This document shows positions 1-6,462 of a DNA stretch of 64,000 nucleotides, piece by piece. Below the pieces are notes generated by a model. That model was not told the origin of the DNA and did no database searches. It saw nothing but the letters and a program-made list of their open reading frames with translations. The position numbers were made by a program, and so were the translations under genes. Source of the stretch: Pseudomonas fluorescens. GTDB taxonomy: Bacteria > Pseudomonadota > Gammaproteobacteria > Pseudomonadales > Pseudomonadaceae. The stretch is taken from assembly GCF_004683905.1 (NCBI RefSeq), contig NZ_CP038438.1, positions 5,332,001 through 5,396,000 of the forward strand, in the 5' to 3' direction. Positions within the stretch are counted from its first letter, which is position 1, and every line of letters starts with the position of its first letter.

Positions 1-369
1 GTGGTGTTGGTGGAGCAGGGTCGAGTGGCCATCGGTGACGAGATCGGTCAGTTGCTGGGTGCAAAAATGGTCGTGATGCTGATCGGAGAGCGCCCGGGCC
101 TCAGCTCGCCCGACAGCCTGGGGTTATATTTCACCTACAATCCAAAGATCGGGCTGACCGACGCCTACCGCAATTGCATCTCCAACGTGCGGCTTGAGGG
201 CTTGAGCTACGGCATGGCGGCGCATCGCTTGCTGTATCTGATGCGCGAAGCCTGCCGGCGGCAGCTGTCGGGGGTCAATCTGAAGGACGAAGCACAGGTG
301 CAGACGCTGGAGTCGGACGCCGGTGCGGACATGAAGGGAAACTTCCTACTCGATCCGCCCACAACCTGA
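1..369 (+). CDS. eutC: Ethanolamine ammonia-lyase small subunit (C-terminal part, cut by window start)
   Basis: EutC is the light chain of the B12-dependent ethanolamine ammonia-lyase, which splits ethanolamine into acetaldehyde and ammonia. Only about 122 residues are present, while the family is usually near 270, so the gene begins upstream of the window. The visible part carries typical EutC text: GERPGLSSPDSLG, then a segment ending TYNPKIGLTDAYRNCISN, then GLSYGMAAHRLLYLM. The GTG at base 1 is just an in-frame codon, not a start. The partner eutB is expected just upstream. The assignment is firm; completeness cannot be judged. Confidence 0.9.
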   Translation: MVLVEQGRVAIGDEIGQLLGAKMVVMLIGERPGLSSPDSLGLYFTYNPKIGLTDAYRNCISNVRLEGLSYGMAAHRLLYLMREACRRQLSGVNLKDEAQVQTLESDAGADMKGNFLLDPPTT

Positions 370-483
370 ACCGTTTCCGCATTGCGTTTCTGCGCTGCTT
401 TCAGGCAGGATCGATGCACGGCCGCAGGGTTTCCCATCGCCGTCAGAGCAGTTGAAGACAGCCACTTGAAGACGAGACCTATC

Positions 484-945
484 ATGCGGATTATTCAAGC
501 GACCCTCGAACACCTGGATTTGCTGACCCCGTTGTTCGTCAAATATCGCGAGTTCTACGGTTCCCTGCCCTACCCGGATTCCTCCCGCGCGTTTCTCGAA
601 AAACGTCTGCGTCGCAAGGAGTCGGTGATTTATCTGGCCCTGGCCGATGATGACGACAAGAAGCTCATGGGTTTCTGCCAGCTGTATCCAAGCTTTTCCT
701 CGCTGTCGCTCAAGCGCGTGTGGATCCTCAACGACATCTATGTCGCCGAAGACGCCCGCCGCCAACTGGTGGCCGACAACCTGATCCGCACCGCGAAGAA
801 AATGGCCAAGGAAACCCAGGCTGTGCGCATGCGCGTTTCCACCAGCAGCAACAACGAGGTGGCGCAGAAAACCTACGAATCCATTGGCTTCAAGGAAGAC
901 ACCGAGTTCAAGAACTACGTGCTGCCGATCAGCGACGAGCTCTAG
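484..945 (+). CDS. GNAT family N-acetyltransferase
   Basis: A 153-residue protein with the layout of a single-domain GNAT acetyltransferase: an N-terminal strand-helix (MRIIQATLEHLDLL), a central beta region (VIYLALADDD, GFCQLYPSFSS), the motif-A strand and helix (ILNDIYVAEDARRQ), and the C-terminal NEVAQKTYESIGFKED motif-B segment. The canonical R-x-x-G-x-G/A pyrophosphate loop is not evident: the equivalent stretch reads ARRQLVADNL, which is degenerate for this family. The ATG at 484 was chosen because the in-frame upstream extension (from 382) is not GNAT-like. The substrate is unknown. It follows eutC by about 115 bases and is probably transcribed separately. Confidence 0.8.
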   Translation: MRIIQATLEHLDLLTPLFVKYREFYGSLPYPDSSRAFLEKRLRRKESVIYLALADDDDKKLMGFCQLYPSFSSLSLKRVWILNDIYVAEDARRQLVADNLIRTAKKMAKETQAVRMRVSTSSNNEVAQKTYESIGFKEDTEFKNYVLPISDEL

Positions 946-964
946 CACTCATCAAGGGCCTGTT

Positions 965-1086
965 GTGGCGAGGGAGCTTGCTCCCGCCGGGCTGCGAAGC
1001 GGCCCCACCTCAGTCATCTCAACAGGTCAGGCAAATCAAGGCTTGGGAGTGCTTCGCCCTCCAGCGGGAGCAAGCTCCCTCGCCAC
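965..1086. repeat. REPIN-like inverted repeat (GTGGCGAGGGAGC type)
   Basis: Two inverted copies of a REP-like unit lie between the acetyltransferase gene and dedA. The left arm starts GTGGCGAGGGAGCTTGCTCC at 965 and the right arm ends with its complement at 1086. It has the extragenic location and doublet arrangement of Pseudomonas REPINs. It takes up part of the 346-base gap; the rest is the dedA leader. Confidence 0.85.
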
Positions 1087-1182
1087 ACCAACCTTGCCGC
1101 CACCATCAATGCCTGCCTGACATTTGTTCACACCCCGACATCCCTCGCTACAAAACCAACGCGCTTTTCACCTCTCAGACCG

Positions 1183-1238
1183 TATAATCCCGAGCTTTCC
1201 GGCTTGTAAGAAAAACTACACCTCGCTGTAGGCTTACA
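1183..1238 (+). promoter_or_regulatory. Probable dedA promoter -10 and leader hairpin
   Basis: A perfect TATAAT sits at 1183-1188; no convincing -35 was found at the usual distance. Just downstream is an imperfect inverted repeat: TGTAAG (1205-1210) pairs with CTTACA (1233-1238), and inside it CTACA (1216-1220) pairs with TGTAG (1227-1231). It would lie in the 5' leader of dedA, whose start is at 1292. The -10 call is fair; a function for the hairpin is speculative. Confidence 0.45.
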
Positions 1239-1291
1239 CCCGAATCATCCGCACAGGCCTGCCGAGTCGGGCCGTCACCACAGGTGCCCCC

Positions 1292-1942
1292 ATGGATTTC
1301 AACCCGCTCGACCTTATCCTGCATCTCGATGTGTACCTCGATTTGCTGGTCACCAACTACGGGCCGTGGATCTACGCGATTCTGTTCGCTGTCATCTTCT
1401 GTGAAACCGGTCTGGTGGTGATGCCGTTCCTGCCGGGTGATTCGCTGTTGTTCATCGCCGGTGCCGTGGCGGCGGGCGGTGGCATGGATCCGGTGCTGTT
1501 GGGCGGGCTGCTGATGCTCGCGGCGATCCTCGGCGACAGCACCAACTATGTGATTGGCCGAACGGCGGGCGAAAAACTCTTCAGCAACCCGAACTCGAAA
1601 ATCTTCCGTCGCGACTACCTGCAAAAAACCCACGATTTCTACGACAAGCACGGCGGCAAAACCGTGACCCTGGCGCGCTTCCTGCCAATCATCCGTACAT
1701 TTGCCCCGTTCGTCGCCGGCGTCGGGAAGATGCCCTACCCGCGTTTCTTCGCGTTCAGCGTGTTCGGCACCATCCTCTGGGTCGGCGGCCTGGTGACCCT
1801 GGGTTACTTCTTCGGCAACGTGCCGTTCATCAAGAAGAACCTGTCGTTGCTGGTGGTCGGCATCATCCTGCTGTCGCTGGTGCCGATGATCATCGGTGTG
1901 GTGCGCAGCCGTTTCGGCGGCGCGAAAGCCGAAACCCACTGA
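1292..1942 (+). CDS. dedA: DedA family inner-membrane protein
   Basis: A 216-residue polytopic membrane protein of the DedA (SNARE-associated/VTT) family. DedA proteins are linked to undecaprenyl-phosphate or phospholipid flipping and to membrane homeostasis. The family signatures are clear: FCETGLVVMPFLPGDSLLF followed by a glycine-rich helix, GDSTNYVIGRTAG, and ARFLPIIRTFAPFVAGVGKM with the conserved arginine and proline pair. The C terminus has two further hydrophobic helices. The length is normal. The start ATG at 1292 fits the first membrane helix. mtfA begins 4 bases after the stop, so the two are probably cotranscribed. Confidence 0.93.
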   Translation: MDFNPLDLILHLDVYLDLLVTNYGPWIYAILFAVIFCETGLVVMPFLPGDSLLFIAGAVAAGGGMDPVLLGGLLMLAAILGDSTNYVIGRTAGEKLFSNPNSKIFRRDYLQKTHDFYDKHGGKTVTLARFLPIIRTFAPFVAGVGKMPYPRFFAFSVFGTILWVGGLVTLGYFFGNVPFIKKNLSLLVVGIILLSLVPMIIGVVRSRFGGAKAETH

Positions 1943-1946
1943 TCCG

Positions 1947-2759
1947 ATGTGGTCACTGAGCGCCTGGCGTCGCCGGCGCATTCTGGCCAGGCACCCGATT
2001 GCCGACGACCTATGGCAACGGGTGCGCCATCACCTGAGCTTTCTCGACGGCATCAGCGCCGCCGAAGACCAATGGTTGCGTGAAGCCAGCGTGCTGTTTC
2101 TCGAAGAAAAACACCTGACCGCCCTGCCCGGTGTCGAACTGCATCAGGAACAACGCCTGCTGCTCGCCGCCCAGGCCCAGTTGCCGTTGCTCAATCTGGG
2201 CGATTTGAACTGGTATCAGGGTTTCCACGAAATCGTCCTCTACCCCGACGACTTCCTCAGCCCGCAACGGCATCGCGATGCCAGCGGCGTCGAGCACGAG
2301 TGGGACGGCGAGCACAGCGGCGAAGCCTGGCAACAGGGGCCGATCATCCTCGCCTGGCCGGGGGTGATGGCCAGTGGTGGCTGGGAAGGCTACAACCTGG
2401 TGATCCACGAACTGGCGCACAAACTCGACATGCTCAACGGCGACGCCAACGGCCTGCCGCCGCTGCACGCCGACATGCGCGTCAGCGACTGGGCCGAGGT
2501 CATGCAACACGCCTACGATGACCTCAACCGCCAGCTCGACCGCAATCCCGATGCCGAAACCGCCATCGACCCGTACGCCGCGGAAAACCCGGCGGAGTTC
2601 TTTGCGGTCACCAGCGAATACTTCTTCAGCGCTCCGGATCTGCTGCACGCGGCTTATCCACAGGTCTACTTGCAACTGCAGCTTTTCTACCGGCAGGATC
2701 CGTTGGGCAGGCTGCGGCAACTTCAGGCCACAGACCCGGTCTATCAGGCGCACGAGTAA
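1947..2759 (+). CDS. mtfA: MtfA-like zinc metallopeptidase (M90 family)
   Basis: A 270-residue protein related to MtfA, which in E. coli binds the Mlc repressor and has aminopeptidase activity. The zinc motif HExxH is present as HELAH at residues 154-158, inside LVIHELAHKLDMLNG. The later segment DPYAAENPAEFFAVTSEYFF supplies the downstream glutamate ligand typical of gluzincin-like M90 enzymes. The ATG at 1947 gives a 4-base gap after dedA; an earlier in-frame GTG at 1896 would overlap dedA by 47 bases and adds a non-family extension. Pseudomonas MtfA may have other regulatory partners than Mlc. Confidence 0.9.
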   Translation: MWSLSAWRRRRILARHPIADDLWQRVRHHLSFLDGISAAEDQWLREASVLFLEEKHLTALPGVELHQEQRLLLAAQAQLPLLNLGDLNWYQGFHEIVLYPDDFLSPQRHRDASGVEHEWDGEHSGEAWQQGPIILAWPGVMASGGWEGYNLVIHELAHKLDMLNGDANGLPPLHADMRVSDWAEVMQHAYDDLNRQLDRNPDAETAIDPYAAENPAEFFAVTSEYFFSAPDLLHAAYPQVYLQLQLFYRQDPLGRLRQLQATDPVYQAHE

Positions 2760-2804
2760 GCGCTGCACGACTTCTGGTACGTGGCGTCGACGTAGGAATA
2801 TGCC

Positions 2805-2810
2805 TATAAT
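2805..2810 (+). promoter_or_regulatory. Probable -10 element of ppa promoter
   Basis: TATAAT lies 62 bases upstream of the ppa start codon, in the gap between mtfA and ppa. The -35 region (about 2782-2787, TGGCGT) is poor, so the promoter is supported mainly by the perfect -10 and its place. Confidence 0.5.
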
Positions 2811-2871
2811 CGCCGCCACTTTTTGGTCAATCCGGCCAAGTGTTTTTGGTCAACTACGGGGGCAACGCCCA

Positions 2872-3399
2872 ATGAGCTACAGCAAGATTCCGGCTGGCAA
2901 AGACCTGCCGAACGACATCTACGTCGCGATCGAGATCCCGGCCAACCACGCGCCGATCAAATACGAAATCGACAAAGACAGCGATTGCCTGTTCGTTGAC
3001 CGTTTCATGGCCACACCAATGTTCTACCCGGCCAACTACGGTTACATCCCGAACACCCTGGCTGACGACGGTGATCCCCTCGACGTGCTGGTCGTGACAC
3101 CTTACCCGGTTGCTCCAGGCTCGGTGATTCGCGCACGTCCAGTCGGCATCCTGAACATGACCGACGACGGCGGCGGCGATGCCAAAGTCATCGCAGTCCC
3201 ACACGACAAGCTGTCCCAGCTGTACGTCGACGTGAAGGAATACACCGACCTGCCACCGCTGCTGATCCAGCAGATCGAGCACTTCTTCGCGAACTACAAA
3301 GATCTCGAAAAAGGCAAGTGGGTCAAGATCGAAGGCTGGGCTGGCGCTGATGCCGCTCGCGACGCGATCACCAAGTCGGTTGCTGCCTACAAGGGCTAA
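2872..3399 (+). CDS. ppa: Inorganic pyrophosphatase (family I)
   Basis: A cytoplasmic enzyme of 175 residues that hydrolyses pyrophosphate and so drives polymer synthesis forward. The N terminus MSYSKIPAGKDLPNDIYVAI and the EIPANHAPIKYEID segment match bacterial family I enzymes, and the metal-binding signature is visible as DGDPLDVLV with nearby aspartates. The ATG at 2872 was chosen because it begins the conserved N terminus; an open frame extends upstream only as a by-product of mtfA. A strong terminator follows, so ppa appears to be a single-gene unit. Confidence 0.97.
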   Translation: MSYSKIPAGKDLPNDIYVAIEIPANHAPIKYEIDKDSDCLFVDRFMATPMFYPANYGYIPNTLADDGDPLDVLVVTPYPVAPGSVIRARPVGILNMTDDGGGDAKVIAVPHDKLSQLYVDVKEYTDLPPLLIQQIEHFFANYKDLEKGKWVKIEGWAGADAARDAITKSVAAYKG

Positions 3400-3427
3400 G
3401 GGCCGGCTGGCTGCATGACGCTTGAAG

Positions 3428-3454
3428 AAAACCCCGGTTGATCCGGGGTTTTTT
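3428..3454 (+). terminator. Rho-independent terminator of ppa
   Basis: AAAACCCCGG, a five-base TTGAT loop, then CCGGGGTTTT running into further T residues. The A and T flanks make it potentially bidirectional. It starts 28 bases after the ppa stop. Confidence 0.9.
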
Positions 3455-3474
3455 GTGCCTGAGAAACGCCGCTT

Positions 3475-3594
3475 TAAACAGTGTGTTTATTGCGGACTAC
3501 AGAAAAGTTTCGAAGTGAGTGATTTCCCACAAGCACGTCTTACATCCAGTCGCAAAATACAGGCTTTTTTTGAACAGCCGGTTTATTCAAACCG
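3475..3594 (+). promoter_or_regulatory. Candidate operator sites upstream of the S24 repressor gene
   Basis: Two short perfect palindromes lie in the 170-base leader of the repressor gene: TAAAC-agtgt-GTTTA at 3475-3489 and CGGTTT-attc-AAACCG at 3579-3594. CI/LexA-like repressors usually bind such dyads near their own promoter, so these are candidate autoregulatory sites. The two do not share a strong common sequence, and a promoter could not be placed with confidence. Confidence 0.4.
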
Positions 3595-3622
3595 CTCTGG
3601 CACGGCCGTAGACTCGGTGTTT

Positions 3623-4369
3623 ATGAGAAAGAACACTAGCGGTCCAAGATTCAAGGCACTCCTGGAAGCAGCGAACATCACCACCACGGGATTCGCAAAG
3701 TTCTGGGGCACGGAAGCCCAAAACATTCATAACTGGTACACCCGGGGCGTCCCGGCGTATCGCATGGAGGAAGTTTCACGCCTGCTCTCGGTCAACAGCG
3801 AGTGGCTGAAAACCGGCGAAGGCAGCAAAGAGTCACCCCGCCTGCAAACGCCTGCCAGCAACGGCGACACCTTCGACGCGCAGTCCGTCAACGGCGTCTA
3901 TTCCATCATCAACCCCAACGACATCGAACTGCCGTTTTTCAAGGAAACACCTCTCAGCGCCGGCGCCGACAAAACCCACGTCATCCTCGACCCCGAGCAG
4001 ACCGTCCGCCTGCCCCGGGCCCATCTCGCCCAACTGGAAATCCGCCCAAGCGACGCCATCTGCGCGCACATGATCGGCAACAGCATGGCCGAGCGCATCG
4101 AAGACGGCTCCATCGTCGGCATCGACCGCGGCCTGACCCAGGTGGTCGACGGCGAAATCTACGCCATCGAACACGACGGCATGCTGCGCATCAAATACCT
4201 GCACCGCATGCCCGGCAACGCCCTGCGCCTGCGCAGCCACAACAGCGCCGAATACCCGGACGAAATCTTCCGCGCAGCGCAGATCGATGAGCAGCGCATA
4301 CACATTCTGGGCTGGGTATTCTGGTGGTCGACCCTGGGTAAACGCCGGCCGGTGGTGCCGTTTCTCTGA
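3623..4369 (+). CDS. CI/LexA-like transcriptional repressor with S24 peptidase domain
   Basis: A 248-residue regulator. Residues 8-70 form a Cro/CI-type DNA-binding domain (FKALLEAANITTTGFAKFWG, then WLKTGEG). Residues 110-240 are an S24 self-cleaving peptidase domain with the serine in IGNSM (Ser154) and the lysine in LRIKYL (Lys191). An Ala-Gly pair at residues 113-114, between the domains, is a possible self-cleavage site. The ATG at 3623 starts the DNA-binding domain; an earlier in-frame start at 3422 would run through the ppa terminator. Regulators of this build (PrtR- or C2-like) control phage, pyocin or stress genes. No phage genes are adjacent; the nearest possible targets are the defence genes downstream or its own promoter. 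Confidence 0.88.
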   Translation: MRKNTSGPRFKALLEAANITTTGFAKFWGTEAQNIHNWYTRGVPAYRMEEVSRLLSVNSEWLKTGEGSKESPRLQTPASNGDTFDAQSVNGVYSIINPNDIELPFFKETPLSAGADKTHVILDPEQTVRLPRAHLAQLEIRPSDAICAHMIGNSMAERIEDGSIVGIDRGLTQVVDGEIYAIEHDGMLRIKYLHRMPGNALRLRSHNSAEYPDEIFRAAQIDEQRIHILGWVFWWSTLGKRRPVVPFL

Positions 4370-4403
4370 TCGGATACGGATCTTCAACCCTGCACCAAAC
4401 CCT

Positions 4404-4432
4404 GTGGGAGCGAGCCTGCTCGCGAAGAGGCC
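4404..4432. repeat. Single REP unit
   Basis: GTGGGAGCGAGCCTGCTCGC followed by GAAGAGGCC, 35 bases after the repressor gene. It is a solitary copy of the unit that elsewhere in the window occurs as inverted pairs. It is the last REP before a 28.8 kb stretch without any. Confidence 0.8.
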
Positions 4433-4579
4433 CCGAAAATCAGTACAAATTACGAATTTTGCCCCCCGCGGTGGCTCTATTCCGCAGTTGAGGCTGGGAA
4501 TCCCCGACAAAACTCAGTATCCTGCGCCCCACATTTGCGCATCGACCCGCTCCCGCGGCTCAGATGACGCCTGACGCGG

Positions 4580-4704
4580 CAGACCAACGTCTGACCAAGT
4601 CCCACAGCCGGACGCAGATCCGGGTGTACGTTTTGAAGGCTGACGCGGTTTACCAAAAATAAACCAAGCCAGTCCCCGAGAAGCCGGCCACAAGCCGGCT
4701 TTTT
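4580..4704 (+). ncRNA. Candidate small RNA or structured 3' region with terminator
   Basis: In the 358-base gap between the repressor and the island, three hairpins follow one another on the plus strand: CCGGA-CGCAGA-TCCGG (4608-4623), GGTTTA-CCAAAAA-TAAACC (4647-4665) and the terminator AAGCCGGC-CACAA-GCCGGCTT plus T-run (4681-4704). No open frame covers it. It could be a free-standing small RNA or the long 3' end of the repressor transcript. The 5' end is a guess because no clear promoter was found. Confidence 0.35.
4681..4704 (+). terminator. Rho-independent terminator at the left edge of the defence island
   Basis: Eight-base-pair stem AAGCCGGC/GCCGGCTT with a five-base loop and a T-run. 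Its A-rich left flank is too weak for confident use on the minus strand, where the island operon ends at 4728. Confidence 0.85.
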
Positions 4705-4727
4705 AATGCCTGCCTGAAAGCCCCCCC

Positions 4728-5651
4728 TCAGCGATTAGCGAGGTAGATCAACATTCCTTGCTGATCCAACTCTTCAGCCGATGGCAAATCAGACGGCAGC
4801 AGCTTGTTCTCGTGCATGAAATCAAGCTGCAGCACGTTCCCCTTCAATACTTGATGCACGTGTGTTGCCTGACTGGCTAGGTCGATCAAACTGGCGCTGG
4901 CCTGCTGGTCGTAGTTTCCGGGAACGAAACGTCGCAATGGATCGCTCAAAATCGCCGTAAGGGTCTTCCCAAACTCAGCGTGATCAGTGGTGAGTTTCTG
5001 AGCGACAGTGAGAGCAGCTTTTTGCTCACCCAGTTCCGACAGCGCCTGAATTCGACCCTGCCCTGAAGCCAACCATGAGCGATAGCTCATCGAAAGCTCA
5101 AAGGCACGTAGATACTCCTTGTTATCGGCTGTGAGCTTGCGAACCACACCATGAAAATAATTCTGGCCAACAGCGCATTGAGTTTCAGCTGTGGATAACT
5201 TCTCATGAACAAGTTTGGGCGAAACGTAATGCTGAAGATCAGCCAGCGTATTCATCGCTGCACTCACAGGTGCAAAGTTGGCGATCCACTGCTTGTCATC
5301 AAACCACTTCTGATTTCCCTTTACCTCATTTACAGCATCGCCAATAACGGAAAGTTGCCGCTCAATTCCCTGTAGCTTTCGATAAATCATGGCAAAGCCG
5401 ACAGCACTCACAACCAGGTTGGCGACCTGAAGTCCCATCAACACTTGGCCTTGCATCATCAACTTCGACAACTGCCCATTGAGCACTTCTGATGGCGGCT
5501 CAGTACTGACAGAATCACCCTCTCTCAACCAGGCAACGACCTTTTTCGTGACCTTATCCCGGATCACACCGCCGACACGCTCAAGCTCACCAGACTGAAG
5601 TCCAGCCGCGAGCCACTCCGGCACTTTAAATACAACGCTCAAATCAATCAT
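4728..5651 (-). CDS. Uncharacterised protein, partner of the YaaW-like gene
   Basis: A 307-residue protein of no family I can name. The N terminus (VVFKVPEWLAAGLQSGELER, then GGVIRDKVTKKVVAWLRE) looks like a compact domain. A hydrophobic helix follows near residues 75-95 (LQVANLVVSAVGFAMIYRKL), then a mostly helical C-terminal half. This suggests a membrane-attached protein with a large soluble part. The ATG at 5651 has a GAGGG ribosome-binding site and overlaps the end of the YaaW-like gene by 8 bases, so the two are translationally coupled. A TTG at 5666 is an alternative start. Its place at the tail of an hsd operon suggests a defence role, but that is inference. Confidence 0.7.
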   Translation of the reverse strand: MIDLSVVFKVPEWLAAGLQSGELERVGGVIRDKVTKKVVAWLREGDSVSTEPPSEVLNGQLSKLMMQGQVLMGLQVANLVVSAVGFAMIYRKLQGIERQLSVIGDAVNEVKGNQKWFDDKQWIANFAPVSAAMNTLADLQHYVSPKLVHEKLSTAETQCAVGQNYFHGVVRKLTADNKEYLRAFELSMSYRSWLASGQGRIQALSELGEQKAALTVAQKLTTDHAEFGKTLTAILSDPLRRFVPGNYDQQASASLIDLASQATHVHQVLKGNVLQLDFMHENKLLPSDLPSAEELDQQGMLIYLANR

Positions 5652-6408
5652 CGAAAGCGCCCTCAAATACCGAGCTCATCTGAGCACACATCATTTTCTG
5701 CCTGAGCATCGCGATATGCAGAACGCAGGGCACAGTCACTCGGAACGCGGGGCCAGCCAAATCAATGGCAGTCCAGATGCCGGTGAGGATCCATCCGATT
5801 GGCCCCATGAAAACAGCTAAACCACGGCCGAGCGCAGCGCTAGCTGCACCACCGGCCGCCAATGTGATGCCATAGCCCAAAAGCTGTTTGGCCATCGCAC
5901 TGGCAATGATTGCCGACAATTGGTAGGTGACTACGCCTGCTGCCCTGGCTCCCAATAGAGTCAGGAGAGACGCGCCAGAGAGCAACGCACTCAGATCACT
6001 TTTACCAAGACCTGCCTCTTTGAGAATAGCTTCCATGTCCGCACGCTCTTGCCCTTCAGCTTTTTTCAGCGCGTCACGCAAAATTTTCTGAATCAGTTCT
6101 TCCTCGAGTTGAACCAGACTAAAGGAATCGATTTCTTTTACGCCAAATTTGCTGGCTACATCCTTCACAACCTCATGGTATTCCGGCCCCTCGCTGCGGA
6201 AGAGATTGACGAAACTATTGCCTCCGAACAAACGGATCTCATTGAGTATCAGACCGGTATAGCGTTGATGATTGGGGTTATGCGCTTTATAGAGTTCTTT
6301 CCCAGACAAGCTTTCGGTCGTACTGGCTTTAAGAATGTATTCGACCAGAGGTTTTAGATCCTCATTCGAAGCTTTTGCCATCACGTCTTTGGTTGAAATT
6401 GAAGTCAT
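5644..6408 (-). CDS. YaaW/UPF0174 family protein (DUF3944-like)
   Basis: A 254-residue protein resembling E. coli YaaW, family UPF0174. The shared core is LNEIRLFGGNSFVNLFRSEG, then EYHEVVKDVASKFGV, then a helix VQLEEELIQKILRDALKK, and at the end AFRVTVPCVLHIAMLR. Between them lies a glycine- and alanine-rich hydrophobic region (about residues 140-215, including TLAAGGAASAALGRGLAVF and GPIGWILTGIW), so membrane insertion is plausible. The start has a clear AAGGAG site. It sits 54 bases downstream of hsdR on the same strand. Function is unknown in all members I know of; the hydrophobic core and the coupled partner would suit a membrane-acting effector, which is speculation. Confidence 0.82.
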   Translation of the reverse strand: MTSISTKDVMAKASNEDLKPLVEYILKASTTESLSGKELYKAHNPNHQRYTGLILNEIRLFGGNSFVNLFRSEGPEYHEVVKDVASKFGVKEIDSFSLVQLEEELIQKILRDALKKAEGQERADMEAILKEAGLGKSDLSALLSGASLLTLLGARAAGVVTYQLSAIIASAMAKQLLGYGITLAAGGAASAALGRGLAVFMGPIGWILTGIWTAIDLAGPAFRVTVPCVLHIAMLRQKMMCAQMSSVFEGAFDD

Positions 6409-6462
6409 CGTGCAGCTCCTTTTAATCCTTTTAATCCATTTCTATAAATGCAGTGATGAGCC

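Noticed and set aside
1205..1238. GacA-type upstream element (TGTAAG...CTTACA) before dedA
   Set aside because: The half-sites are right, but the known element has 6 bases between them and this has 22; it also lies downstream of the -10.
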